Shown: in pieces, positions 45,697 to 56,638 of the stretch
Layout of the letters: the number at the start of each line of letters is the position of its first letter
How positions within the stretch are numbered: position 1 is the first letter of the stretch
Assembly: GCA_037893245.1 (NCBI GenBank)
Contig: JBAIAA010000877.1
Span: 310,001 to 374,000 of the forward strand
Direction: 5' to 3'
Length of the DNA: 64,000 nt
Source: Crossaster papposus
Lineage: Eukaryota > Echinodermata > Asteroidea > Velatida > Solasteridae
Notes under the pieces: model-generated
Database searches by the model: none
Seen by the model: only the letters and a program-made list of their open reading frames with translations
Told to the model about the DNA's origin: nothing
Made by a program: the position numbers and the translations under genes

Positions 45697-47515
45697 ATAG
45701 TCCAGGGAAAATAAGTTTTGACCTCACACAAATTGCAATAGAATATTTTTCACCACAGTGCACTTCTATAAGGTCCCTAGAATGACATACTAAAAATCGA
45801 CAAAAATCCAAGTGGTGGAAATATGTCTAATTTGCATAAATCGCTAATCCCTGCCGTGTAATATATTTATTCCCATATTTGGGTATATATTTTATTTTTA
45901 TTTTTTGAAAAGTTTATTTTGGTGATTCTACTTACATATCCTTACTTGAATAACATTTGCTAAAGCATGTAAGTGACTGAATAATTATGAGAACATAGTA
46001 ATTATCCAAAATGACAACTTCGTGACCCTATAAATGTGCGCACATTACACTGTCTCCAGATATCATCATGTAGTCAGTATTGGTGAGCTTCAAATTCACC
46101 AAGTTGCTTACTGGCACAGTTAACATATTAAAACCTTATGAAAAATCATATGAACAATAATAACATTGTGATATTTAGCCCAGAAAACAAAAAATGGGGG
46201 AAAATGGTGCGTCTATAAATTGGGCTAAAAAGTAGTTAAAGGGTTGTCTAACATGGAATACTTGAACAAGTTCAAGGAAATTACCAAAACATTTTAACGT
46301 AGATATGATTATTGTAAGCAACAAAAATCTTAAATTTGGGGGGTTCCCTTGAACTTGTTCAAGTCTCTCACCTTAGTCAACCCTTCACCTACTTGTTAGT
46401 CTAATTTAGGGACACATCATTTTTTCCAAGTTTTTGTTTGCTGGGCTATTAAATATCACAATGTTATAATTGTCCATATGATTTTACATAAGTTTTTAAT
46501 ATGATAACTGTGCCAGTAAGCAACTTGGTGAATTTGAAGCTCACCAATACTGACTACATGATGATATCTGGATACAGTGTAATGTGCGCACATTTATAGG
46601 GTCACAAAGTTGTCATTTTGGATAATTACTATGTTCTTAGACCGAGTTACTGGCCTCTAGTTATCGCTTTTTTAACATTTGGGCATTATCTTGCGCTACT
46701 AGAGGCCGAGCCAGAAGATATTTGAAATCCTATAAATTCTAGAAAGTGGTTCAAAATGTCGCCATAATCCACACAAATACGTAACAAAATACCTCTTAAT
46801 CGTCTAAATAACCTTCCATATGTGTCCAAGCTGAGTTAACGAACTTCTAAGGTATTCACGATCAATTCTTGACCTGCAAATCAAGGAAATTCGACGCCAG
46901 TTTTCCAGCGCGTACTGAACTTTTGCATGGCCGCCATTTTTATGATTGCCTGTGACGTCACTGCCAAAGTGCATGCCGACCGTACCACTATACGCGGGGG
47001 TGCTCTCCAATGTCACAGGTCGGAGTATCGCGTTGCAGGGGCGATACAATGACCTGTGACATCGCAGAGCACCCCGCGTATATAGTGGTACGGTCGGCAC
47101 GCACTTTGGCACTTTGGCAGAATACCCACAATGCTCGTTTTGCTCATCATAAAAATGGCGGCCATGCAAAAGTTCAGTACGCGCTGGAAAACTGGCGTCG
47201 AATTTCCTTGATTTGCAGGTCAAGAATTGATCGTGAATACCTTAGAAGTTCGTTAACTCAGCTTGGACACATATGGAAGGTTATTTAGACGATTAAGAGG
47301 TATTTTGTTACGTATTTGTGTGGATTATGGCGACATTTTGAACCACTTTCTAGAGCTTATAGGATTTCAAATATCTTCTGGCTCGGCCTCTAGTAGCGCA
47401 AGATAATGCCCAAATGTTAAAAAAGCGATAACTAGAGGCCAGTAACTCGGTCTACTATGTTCTCATGATTATTCAGTCACTTTGCTTTAGCAAATGTTAT
47501 TCAAGTAAGTACATT
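45697..47515. mobile_element. Large fold-back MITE (copy 2), with a nested element
   Basis: The left arm begins ATAGTCCAGGG at 45697. A longer centre than in copy 1 contains a second inverted pair (46020-46135 against 46496-46605). The right arm is cut off near 47515 and is interrupted by the element at 46638-47454. Confidence 0.6.
46638..47454. mobile_element. Mutator-type fold-back element with 9 bp target duplication
   Basis: TAGACCGAGTTACTGGCCTC at 46638 and its inverse at 47454 begin near-perfect arms of about 310 bp. The centre (about 46946-47146) is a second, shorter inverted repeat. CTATGTTCT flanks the element on both sides (46629-46637 and 47455-47463), and the empty site is in copy 1 near 17578. 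A 9 bp duplication with long terminal inverted repeats is typical of Mutator-like transposition. The 139- and 92-codon ORFs across the arms mirror each other and are artefacts. Confidence 0.8.
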
Positions 47516-48116
47516 TTGTGGCCGTTTTGAGGGTGTAATCTGATGTTTTGGGCAAACATTGTCATTAGTCCGAGTAACTTGGACCCCAAAAATCACCTTT
47601 TTCAACATGTGGACATGTCGGGTGATATCCAAGCAAGAGCCCTTTGGATCGCTGTACGGAATGTCTGCACATCAATCCCCCATGACCTCCCACACTTATC
47701 CCCCAAAATGTCACGGAAAACGGCCACTTACAAAAATGCTGCTTGTCCCCAGTAGGCACTAAGGTTCGAGGAAGACACTAACACAGTATCAGTGTGTTCT
47801 TACCTTTCAAAAAAGTGAGAAAATCAGGCCTCAAAATGTGGAGCAATGTTCGCCGATTCAAATGCACATAATTATACTAGTTATAGCCATTGTTGAGCAA
47901 AGTCAACGGCTGTTACCTGTTTCGTGCACTGTGCTGTAGTGGATGGCGTTGAGTACACACTACACACCGTCCAAAACATGTTTCTTTGACCTATACATAC
48001 ATCAAAGATACACGTCTTTTATAAAAACGAACTTTCTCCATACTGAACAGGCACCTTTTTACCTTTGACGTTGCCTTTTCAACTCCAAATGAAATAGTGA
48101 AAGAAAAAGTTCCTAA
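47516..48116. other. Gene-free spacer left of the nuclease/transposase element
   Basis: It matches 18806-19250 of copy 1, then from about 47955 matches 26405-26570, so the 2A-gene block is missing here. The 5 bp CCTAA at 48112-48116 is the left target copy of the next element. Confidence 0.55.
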
Positions 48117-48584
48117 GGGTGCATACCACTAAATCTCTGGAAATCACTGCGCGCGAGCTCATTAATATTTTGTGATCCCTCCGGTAATTTTGAATAAGAG
48201 GTCCCTGGGGCCTATACATTGGACTGATTGTAGAAATATCTGTGGAAATCAAGAATTGGTGACCTGTGACTTCCAACTCGGAGGATTGCGTTCACAAAAA
48301 AGACCAATACGTGGGTCTATTTTGCATAGAGGCGGGGGGCTACATTTAGACCTGGGCCCAGAGCTGGGCCACCATTTTAGGGGTGGTTTGTGGAAAGGGG
48401 AGTATAAAAAAAAATTCATTCGGTCAACCCCCCTAAATTTGAAAAGAAAATTATTCTAGGAGTCTTAATCTTTAATTTCCAGCCAAAAAAATATTGCCAC
48501 CCTACTCCTGAGCGTCACGAGGCGGCGCTCTTTCTTTCTATTTTTGCGTTGGTTACAATGAACCCCGTATTTAGTGAGTGGAAC
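48117..48584 (+). repeat. Left direct terminal repeat (468 bp)
   Basis: It starts GGGTGCATACCACTAAATC and ends TTAGTGAGTGGAAC. It contains a possible TATA box (AGTATAAAA near 48401). A 95-codon ORF occurs identically in both repeats but shows no recognisable domain. Confidence 0.85.
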
Positions 48585-49093
48585 CTTTATAGAGCCAAGA
48601 TGGCGCCGCCCGTATGCCGCCCAAGTGTACGGTATACTCGACAAAAATGGTATTTTTGAACTATGAAATCTCACAGAAAACACAGTAATGATTACACACA
48701 GGAGAAAGAACAAAATGGGTTTTTTCTTTCTTTATTTTTTTTCATTGCTGTCTTTTTATTTACATAAATAATAATATACATTTTAGATGCCTATCCGCCA
48801 TGTAATTATCAACATGTTTACAATAGGTTGTGCTGAAGCTCGTAAATTTACACGTGCTTTTTTGTTACTGAAAATCAAAGACTTTTGTTGGACAAGTAAG
48901 TAGTTTGTCTGCATTGTCAGTTTCATCCAATATTTAGACAGATGTATTTTTCTTTATTTGTATTTGTAGCATGCCCAAGCTAGGGCTATCATGACTGCTG
49001 GAGAAAACTTTTGACCAATGGTAGCAAAGGTAAGTTGACCTCACGCACGCGGTCTGTATTGTTTGTTATGCAGATTTCTTAAACCATAGCAAA

Positions 49094-49462
49094 ATGGATT
49101 CAATCTGGAAGGCTTCAATTCAAGGCAAGATTTTAAGAAAAACTGTGCACAGAGGCAGAAAAAAATGCAAAATATGGACAGGATATGTCCAGCAGAAATA
49201 TGGCATCATTAATGTTGTCATGCCTGGCTCAAAATCGAATTCACGCACAAGGATGCGTGTGCACAGGTTGACGTACATTGTTTATTCTGGAGTCCTTGAT
49301 CTTCCCCGGGGGTATGATGTAAGTCACCTGTGCCACAACTCCTTGTGCGTGAATTTTGATCACCTGTCACTTGAGCCACACGCCATCAACACTGCAAGAT
49401 CTCGTTGTAAGAGATGCCGTTGGTGTATCGGCCATGGCTCGTACAAGGATTGTCTTCTTTAA
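49094..49462 (+). CDS. His-Me finger (I-PpoI-like) homing-type endonuclease, 122 aa
   Basis: The C-terminal half reads DVSHLCHNSLCVNFDHLSLE, then PHAINTARSRCKRC and GHGSYKDCLL, the zinc-loop His-Me nuclease pattern (Pfam zf-His_Me_endon). By spacing with I-PpoI, His78 matches the general base His98, Asn99 the metal-binding Asn119, and Cys80, Cys85, His90 with Cys25 the first zinc site. Cys105, Cys111, His114 and Cys120 can form the second. All key residues are present in a single short exon. In I-PpoI this fold cuts DNA at a long target site. Here the gene lies inside a DNA transposon, facing the transposase gene 94 bp away, which suggests a joint role in mobility. That role is inference. No other copy is in the window. 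Confidence 0.85.
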   Translation: MDSIWKASIQGKILRKTVHRGRKKCKIWTGYVQQKYGIINVVMPGSKSNSRTRMRVHRLTYIVYSGVLDLPRGYDVSHLCHNSLCVNFDHLSLEPHAINTARSRCKRCRWCIGHGSYKDCLL

Positions 49463-49556
49463 AATGTAAATATAAGGAGAATTTTTTGCTCACCAATAAG
49501 TTTGATAACTGAAATTGCTGACAATTTTTTCATGATACACTTGTTGCTTTTATAAT

Positions 49557-51488
49557 TCATTTTGGACTGAAACGTATGCTGTAATTGTGCTCACTCTGAA
49601 TTCTTTGCCAATTCACGTCTGGAGGGATTGCTGACTTGGGTTCCAGTTGCCCTTTCTTGTACAATGACTTGGAACAGTTGTACAAGTTATATCGTTGTGC
49701 CCTACACTTTGCCCTTCGTATTTTATAATGTGTGCTCCTAGCCCGTTGGGAATGATATTTTTCTTTTCTGTCCATTTGAGCCAGACTTTTGGCAGCTGGA
49801 GATCCTGGCAAAACAGGACAACCTGCAGCTTCGCACTTGAGGATGATTGAGTTGGCATGGCCATTGTTCACAAGGTGAATTGAGCTGTGGTCTCTTGAGA
49901 GAGCATTTCTGGAAAAGGTTAGTGTCCCTTTTGGATTAGTACTAGAAAAAGCATGGTTCATGGACTCTGCTTTTTGTGTACTTGTCCCATTTCTAGTTTT
50001 TTGCATTGCCTCGTGACCAATTCTCTTCTGAATTTTCAGTAAAAGTAGTTCCTTGTCAGATTCGAGCATTTTCAGTTTTCCCCTAACATGAACAGGAAGA
50101 TAGGGAAATCTGTAATTGCCATTGCAAACCAAGGACTGCTTTTTGCAAAGGTTGTGGCGACCTTGGTAACATTCGGGAATGGTTGAGGCAGCCTTTTCAG
50201 CCATGTCATACATTTGGGCAAAGTTTCTTTCACATTTCTTGAGGATTGCCCCTGCTTCTGCTTGTACCCTGTGACTTACATCGTCACCTAACCGATCTTG
50301 TATCTTTTTCTTTTCTTTTTTAGTTCTACCAGGCATCATGTCAACACTGAATTTGGCCTGACTGATGGCTGAACTGAGTGATCGATTTAAGTGAGGTGGG
50401 TCAAGAAAGTGTTCTGGCTCGATACCTGCTTTAATTCTCATCTGAGACATAAAACCTTCTGCCATACACCCGTCCGCATCGCTTGTTACTCTGTCTGCCA
50501 ACAAGGGTTCCTTACACTCTAGAAGTTTCTTGGCACATTGAATTCCCCCTTCTCTTTCATCTCCCATGTTGTAATTTGCTGGGCGTGTAGCACTACAAGA
50601 ATCTGTGTGCTCGGAACACTTGTTACTGCTGTGTTTGCCTTGATTTGCACATTTACAGAGTTTATTCTCGTGGTGGTACATTACTACCATTTTTTTGGTG
50701 GTTACATTCTCACATACTACGTCCCTAGTTTGGGTTGCCGGCACAAATGGTGTTTTTTTCCGACAGTTTCTCAAGGGGTTGTTATATTGTCTATCTAATT
50801 CGACCGCAATCGGTTTTTCTCTATCATAGCCCTGTAATTCTTGAATACCTTTGACCAATTTTCTCTTTTCAGCCATACTTCTAACATTTTCATTGATAAT
50901 AATGTCCCCACATTTGCTTGCTATTTTCTGCAGCCCACTGATTGAAGGAACAGTTGTACCCAGTGCTGTCAAAAGTCGTCTTGCTCCTGTGGCTGCAATA
51001 CCCGTGTTGAGTAGACCAACTTGGAAGGCCATGTTTGGAGTTGCAGTGCGTCGGCCTCTGCTGACCTGAGGTATCTCTGAGTACAGCTTCTTCCTTCCTG
51101 TTGAGAAGTGGCACTTGTTGCACGACAGCACCTCTGAAACAGCAAGGCCCCGGTGTGTTTCTTGCTCTGCCTGTAGCTGAGGCCAGCCATCACAGTCAGG
51201 ATTCGCATGCTGATGGTCCAGGGTAGCTCGAACACTCGTCTCAACTGTAGTGTTGACATGAACAATTCTGTAGCCGCCTGGGTTCAAGTTGTCCGCTCCT
51301 TCCCTCTGGAGTCTGCTTATCGGCGTAATTTCCTCAATTTTCGGTCGCAGCACCATCACAGTTTTATTAGTTCTGGCACATGGTGGGTTGTAGAAAGAAC
51401 CTCGCTCATCTCTGGGAAAGGCCAGTTGCAATTGTTCATTTGTGGGCCTGATATAGGAAGATGAAACATCAACCTTTTTTCTTATCAA
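49557..51488 (-). CDS. Mutator-like DDE transposase, 643-codon exon
   Basis: The minus-strand frame is open from 51488 to TGA at 49557. The track start codon is TTG and is preceded by CATGTCAG, a usable splice acceptor, so an upstream exon probably supplies the ATG. The sequence has a CNKC zinc pair (123-126), the family block AFQVGLLNTGIAATGARRLL (154-173), and a catalytic set Asp232 (VELDRQYN), Asp337 (VTSDADG), DPPH (363-366, the D(2)H motif) and Glu508 (KAESMNHAF). This is the layout of the animal Mutator-like transposase domain. The C-terminal 90 residues are very basic. It ends 94 bp from the convergent nuclease ORF. The exon shows no stop or frame change and may be active. Confidence 0.8.
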   Translation of the reverse strand: MIRKKVDVSSSYIRPTNEQLQLAFPRDERGSFYNPPCARTNKTVMVLRPKIEEITPISRLQREGADNLNPGGYRIVHVNTTVETSVRATLDHQHANPDCDGWPQLQAEQETHRGLAVSEVLSCNKCHFSTGRKKLYSEIPQVSRGRRTATPNMAFQVGLLNTGIAATGARRLLTALGTTVPSISGLQKIASKCGDIIINENVRSMAEKRKLVKGIQELQGYDREKPIAVELDRQYNNPLRNCRKKTPFVPATQTRDVVCENVTTKKMVVMYHHENKLCKCANQGKHSSNKCSEHTDSCSATRPANYNMGDEREGGIQCAKKLLECKEPLLADRVTSDADGCMAEGFMSQMRIKAGIEPEHFLDPPHLNRSLSSAISQAKFSVDMMPGRTKKEKKKIQDRLGDDVSHRVQAEAGAILKKCERNFAQMYDMAEKAASTIPECYQGRHNLCKKQSLVCNGNYRFPYLPVHVRGKLKMLESDKELLLLKIQKRIGHEAMQKTRNGTSTQKAESMNHAFSSTNPKGTLTFSRNALSRDHSSIHLVNNGHANSIILKCEAAGCPVLPGSPAAKSLAQMDRKEKYHSQRARSTHYKIRRAKCRAQRYNLYNCSKSLYKKGQLEPKSAIPPDVNWQRIQSEHNYSIRFSPK

Positions 51489-52332
51489 CTGACATGTCAG
51501 ACCATTGCCTTTTTAAAAAAAGGTTTTTCCTCTCTTAAACATGCCCTTTCTGTAGCGAACCATGGTGGACCTTTCAGTTGGTGAGTATTTATGGTTCTGA
51601 AGAGTTTTGTTTATTTATGTCACTATGAACATCTAACAAAAGAATAATGGTGCACTAACAATGAACATCCATTGTTACGCACGCCGAGCGTGCCGCGTAC
51701 GTGGTCACACTATTTATTAGACTTGCAAAGCTATTGCATTTTATTCAGTGCATGCTTAAGTTACTGCTTCCCTGTTGTGCTAATAACCAAAGGCAATTTC
51801 TAAATATGAACTAGTTGGTGAAATGAAAATTATTAAATTCATAAAGCAAGTCAAAACGAATTCGATTTGTGACATTTCTCTTTTCTTCATAGTTTTGGCT
51901 TTAATATCTTGCCTAATAGTTTGAACAAATTTCTGAAATTCCCCAACCCACCAATCTGACCATACTCCACCCCCCCCCCCCCCCCCCCCCATCTGAAGAC
52001 AATTTGTTTTTAGAAAAACATTGTATGAAATAAAGAGGGCTAATGAATTTAGTGTTACTAGTGCTTGGTTTGTTTTAGTTTATCTTCAGTGTGTCGTGCA
52101 TTTTTGTGAAGGAAGAGCTTGATCCCCTTTTGACTTGACTTTGCATTGACAATACATGCACCTTTGAATAACGTGGCAAAAATCTGAGTTTGCGGACTAA
52201 ACGATAGCGCCCCATTTTAGAACCGCAAGTCTATCGCATTTCATTTTTTGAAGCGGTAACTGTATTTTAGGTAAATTTTTACTGTTTTGAGTCCCATTTT
52301 TCTCACCAAAGGCCCCAGTTAGTGCTATTAAA
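51489..52332. other. Element interior right of the transposase exon
   Basis: It should hold the promoter and first exon(s) of the minus-strand transposase gene, but I cannot place them. A 21-base C-run lies at 51970-51990. Confidence 0.4.
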
Positions 52333-52800
52333 GGGTGCATACCACTAAATCTCTGGAAATCACTGCGCGCGAGCTCATTAATATTTTGTGATCCCTCCGG
52401 TAATTTTGAATAAGAGGTCCCTGGGGCCTATACATTGGACTGATTGTAGAAATATCTGTGGAAATCAAGAATTGGTGACCTGTGACTTCCAACTCGGAGG
52501 ATTGCGTTCACAAAAAAGACCAATACGTGGGTCTATTTTGCATAGAGGCGGGGGGCTACATTTAGACCTGGGCCCAGAGCTGGGCCACCATTTTAGGGGT
52601 GGTTTGTGGAAAGGGGAGTATAAAAAAAAATTCATTCGGTCAACCCCCCTAAATTTGAAAAGAAAATTATTCTAGGAGTCTTAATCTTTAATTTCCAGCC
52701 AAAAAAATATTGCCACCCTACTCCTGAGCGTCACGAGGCGGCGCTCTTTCTTTCTATTTTTGCGTTGGTTACAATGAACCCCGTATTTAGTGAGTGGAAC
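52333..52800 (+). repeat. Right direct terminal repeat (468 bp)
   Basis: Reads the same as 48117-48584 at an offset of 4216, and I found no difference by eye. Confidence 0.85.
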
Positions 52801-52805
52801 CCTAA

Positions 52806-53609
52806 CCGCAGATTCATAATCATATACACAGGCCAAACTTAAGGGCGCCGCCATTACTAAAACTATTCGCGCCTCGACTTTTGAGGGCGCTACACATTAT
52901 TTTTGTCAAAACATTGGCTTCAGACGCATCGCGTCCAAAAGCGACAAATCTATTAATATATTTTGTTTTTCTATTTTTTTTTCAAGACCCATTTTTACTG
53001 TGTTTGTTTTTGTACCAACTTGTATCTCATCGAAATTTCGCGACGATTTTCTCTCCACTGATGTTCACTCCGAACCGATTTTTGGTTATAGGGTCGTATC
53101 ATATAATAATAATTAGACTCCACTAACTCTACAAAAAAAATAAGAATTAAGATTGGTAGAAAAGTGCCCATGTGAATATGACTCAGATTTTTGTCACTTT
53201 TAATTTATTAACAAACTTTTGTTGTAGCAACAAATTGATCCACACGAGGATAAGAAACAATATATTCATGATTTGGCCTTATAAAAAGCTTACATGGATT
53301 AAAGATTGTACTGGTCCCCCCTTGTTTATTTCATCTGGTTTGTCGTCTAGAAGAAAACAGAAAAACCAATGTAGGTAATTTTAACGATCATTCAAAATGA
53401 CTGATCGTTGAAAATTACTTACATTGTTGTTTTTTTCTTATTATGTACGGTTATGATATTGGGTGTTCCTATAATCACGGCTTTAGCAACTGCTGCGTTT
53501 TTTGAGAGACACCTTGTAGTTAGAGAAGTAATCAGTAAAGAAACCAAACATTTTTGTTTTTTATGAGCCAAAGATTGCAAATTGCATGAAGTTCTGGCTG
53601 CAAGACGTC
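52806..53609. other. Gene-free spacer (copy 2)
   Basis: Collinear with 26561-27858 but lacking the 490 bp copy-1 insertion. Confidence 0.5.
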
Positions 53610-53960
53610 CTAATGGCGGTATGCAGCGCTCCGTAGGCCGCCGATGCAGGCGCCCTCTAACGCCTAACGTGACCATGCCCTTGGCTTCGAATAGAACGTC
53701 TTGGCTAACTAACTTAATCGCTCGCAAAAATCGCATGTGTGTGTGACGTTGTGTGTACAATCTCGTGACGTAACATGGTCAAGTTTCTGTTACGTCACGT
53801 AATTATGCACGCAACGTCACACGCGCATGCAATTGCGACACAATTATGCTTAATAATTTTCCGAGCGATTGTTGGTTAGCCAAGACGTCCTATTCGAAGG
53901 TCATGGCGTGGTCTACGTTTAGAGGATGCCCTCATAGGCAGCCTACGATACCGCGATTAG
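53610..53960. mobile_element. Palindromic MITE A (copy 2)
   Basis: Counterpart of 27859-28208. Confidence 0.7.
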
Positions 53961-54269
53961 AATGCAAAGAATGTGTAATTGTTTTTTTTTTTTTTATATT
54001 TTTTTTTACATATAATTGTATGTTATACCTTTATATAACATTGTACTATGGATAAGCATTCAGCCATTGAGCTGATTTTTTAATTTGTTTGTGATTGTAA
54101 ATTAGTGTATACACAAGAAATGAGACAATTAAAGAACCTTTAATGAAACTGAATTATTGTGTGTATCTTTTTATTATTAGGTGTGGTTGAGGTCTGCAGT
54201 TAAAACTCCGTTTTTACAAACCTAATACTACCGGTTGGCACAAGTCCGGTATATTGGAAATAGAGGCAA

Positions 54270-54510
54270 TGTTAACATTATAAGGGTGTAGTGTTGCATT
54301 TTTGTTTTTAATTGGCTAATATTTGACTTTTTGGAAAACATTTAGCTAGCCTTGCATTTTTATTAAAATGCGCAAAAATGCGATTTTTTTTTAAATTAAT
54401 TGAATTAATTGAATTAATGTAAGGTGTTAGCCTTGTATTTTTATTAAAATTAACAAAATAATTACTTTTGGGAAAACATTTAAATTGCAAGGGGTTAGTT
54501 AATAGCCTTG
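54270..54510. repeat. About 70 bp degenerate tandem repeat (copy 2)
   Basis: Counterpart of 28520-28760, with one unit shortened. More units at 54926-55079. The small inverted repeat follows at 54535-54607. Confidence 0.6.
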
Positions 54511-54787
54511 GATTTTTATTAAAATTACACAAATAAACCACAAGAGAAACTGACTATGTGAATATGCACATTTACAAATAATGCAAACTCAGTTTTACTT
54601 GTGGTTTATTTGAGTATTATAAAATAAAACGTCGTATCCTTATTGAGTGATCCCCACAATGTCGCTTCCCAGGTTGTATCGTAAAATTGGGTGTGATCCC
54701 TGGCTAAACGGCATTCTGGTGTTTATGACTTCTGACTAATATGCCCTCGAACAAAGATACTGACCATTTGGAAAACCACCAACATAG

Positions 54788-54854
54788 GGCAAGATAGCTT
54801 AGTTGGTAGATCGCCCGACCGGAATTCTAGAGATCGCAGGTTCAACGCCTTGCC
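54788..54854 (+). tRNA. tRNA-like sequence (copy 2)
   Basis: Counterpart of 29030-29096. Both Pol III boxes are kept (TAGCTTAGTTGG, GGTTCAACGCC) while the middle has changed. Confidence 0.35.
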
Positions 54855-55079
54855 AATTTCTTTGTTCACTTTTAATTGTATTTAAATTGACCACAAATGT
54901 CGTGACTTGTCTTTAAGAAAAAAAATGTAAGGGGTTATAGCCTTGCATTTTTATAAAATTGGCCTATTTTTTTATTTTTTAGATAAATTAAACATTGAAA
55001 GGGGTTAGCCTTGCATTTTTATTAAATTGTTTCCAAATTAACAATATAGAACATTTTTAAATTGTGAGTGGTCAGCCTT

Positions 55080-55408
55080 GACCTTCGCCATGACCTTTGA
55101 ATATGTCGTCTTGGCTAACTCGCATAATCGCTCGGGAAATTACGAGCGGAATTTGCATGCGCGTGCATGTGATGTTGCGTGCATAATCGAATGATGCTAC
55201 ATGCATAATCGCTAACTCATTGGTCAAGTTTCTGTTGCATCACATAATTATGCAACGTCACATGCACATGCAAATCGACACGATTGTGCTCAGAATTTTT
55301 CGAGAGATTATAAGGCCGATGTGAGTGAGGGTGGTCATAGCGCGTGGTCCACGGTGTGCATCAGAGGGCGCCCGCATTGGCGGCCTACGCGCGCAGCATA
55401 CAGCGCTG
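55080..55408. mobile_element. Palindromic MITE B (copy 2)
   Basis: Counterpart of 29298-29630. Confidence 0.6.
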
Positions 55409-56638
55409 TTTTCTCAGTTGTTTATTTTGAACTCCAAGGAAGTAATCAATATGCAAACATGTCATATCTCCAGAACCAAAGGGGCCATGGAGCTCTATTA
55501 TATACTAATTGAAAGCTGACGTTGTGAGCTTTGCATTCATGTATATAACTATTTTTGGCGACATAATATTAATTTTTATAAAAATTGACTATATTAATTT
55601 TGACTTTTTGAATTTTTATTAAAAAAATTGTTTTATTTTGTTTACCAAATAAATGGTCATAAATTATAAATAAAACAATGTGATATCTAAAATCAATGAG
55701 AAATTTATTATTATCAGAAAAACACAAGATAAAACAAAATAAGGTCATTTTCTCCCAGAGGTTATAACGCCCCTTTTGTTTCTAGAAGTAATTTGAAAGG
55801 TTAAACAACAAATTGCTGGTAAAATTGCATTTTAGAGCAATGTTCACATGTGGCGTCAGTGATGACAGCTAAAGTAATTTTAACTGTTTCCTATAATGTA
55901 CAAATAAAGTCCAGCATGAAGTCTGGTGTCCAGACAACAGTGGGTAATACCGACTGCTCTCTCCTGGCACCAGACTACTTCATATTGAAAATTTGCAAAA
56001 ATAGACTTCTATCTTTTGTAAATTTGAATGCTTCAGATTTAACCGATGCCTCTTCTTCTTTCGTATGATGAGCAGCTTAACGTGTTACTGCATACATCGG
56101 CTGTTACCACAAAAAACGCACCTCCTATTTTTTTTCACCCAGTTTCCCATCTTTAAAAGCAATAAAAACATATCAAAATGAATGTTCACAATGATAAAAT
56201 AAAAAAACAATTAATGAAATTGTTAGTTAAATTGCATGTTAATAAAAGGTACTAGATACTGTGACAAATCTACTGATAGATGCGAAGGTGCATATCGGTA
56301 CTCATGATGTTATGATCAATCATGACAACATCATGATAACCAATTCCCTGCAGAAGTATCTACCCCATCCTCACCCCCAGTCCATAGCAGCTGGGATGCC
56401 ATTATACCACACATTTGTTATGGGCTCATTAGTGAGGGGTTCTGGCAAAATAAGACAGAACTGGGCAGAGGTTGAAATGAGGGTTTTCGTTAAGAAAGAG
56501 AATACAATTCTCCTTAAAATGCTGTATGTTGTGCTTCAATCGGACAATCGAACAAGTTATGGATGTTTAAAGTTCACATTTATCAATATGTCGCTAAGGT
56601 ACAATGTTAAGAAAAAGAACTTTGAAATGTTGAGTTTT
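55409..56638. other. Gene-free spacer (copy 2)
   Basis: Collinear with 29631-30840. The 141-codon frame near 56261 is not supported by any recognisable domain and its equivalent is broken in copy 1. Confidence 0.45.

Larger units (their letters stand above)
48117..52800. mobile_element. 4.7 kb nuclease/transposase element with direct terminal repeats
   Basis: Copy 1 gives the exact empty site (AAAGTTCCTAACCGCAG near 26560). The insertion is flanked by CCTAA on both sides (48112-48116 and 52801-52805) and bounded by two 468 bp repeats in the same orientation that appear identical. Inside are a plus-strand His-Me finger endonuclease ORF and a convergent minus-strand Mutator-like transposase ORF, and no reverse transcriptase, gag or integrase. 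No primer-binding site or polypurine tract stands at the inner edges of the repeats. The first and last bases of a repeat show weak inverted similarity (CACTAAAT), so each 468 bp unit might itself be a terminal-inverted-repeat element. Identity of the repeats implies very recent insertion. Confidence 0.8.

Noticed and set aside
46804-47288. 139- and 92-codon ORFs sharing the end NWRRISLICRSRIDREYLRS
   Set aside because: They lie in the two inverted arms of one fold-back element and mirror each other.
48172-48459. 95-codon ORF in the terminal repeat (again at 52388-52675)
   Set aside because: It is identical because the repeats are identical. No domain or splice support.
51970-51990. Long C-run (also the G-run at 3811-3828 and C/G runs at 20154-20177) as a biological signal
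   Set aside because: Simple homopolymers, whose lengths may be sequencing error.
48117-52800. LTR retrotransposon
   Set aside because: The terminal repeats are direct and identical, but the interior encodes a nuclease and a DDE transposase, the repeat ends are not TG/CA, and I see no primer-binding site or polypurine tract.
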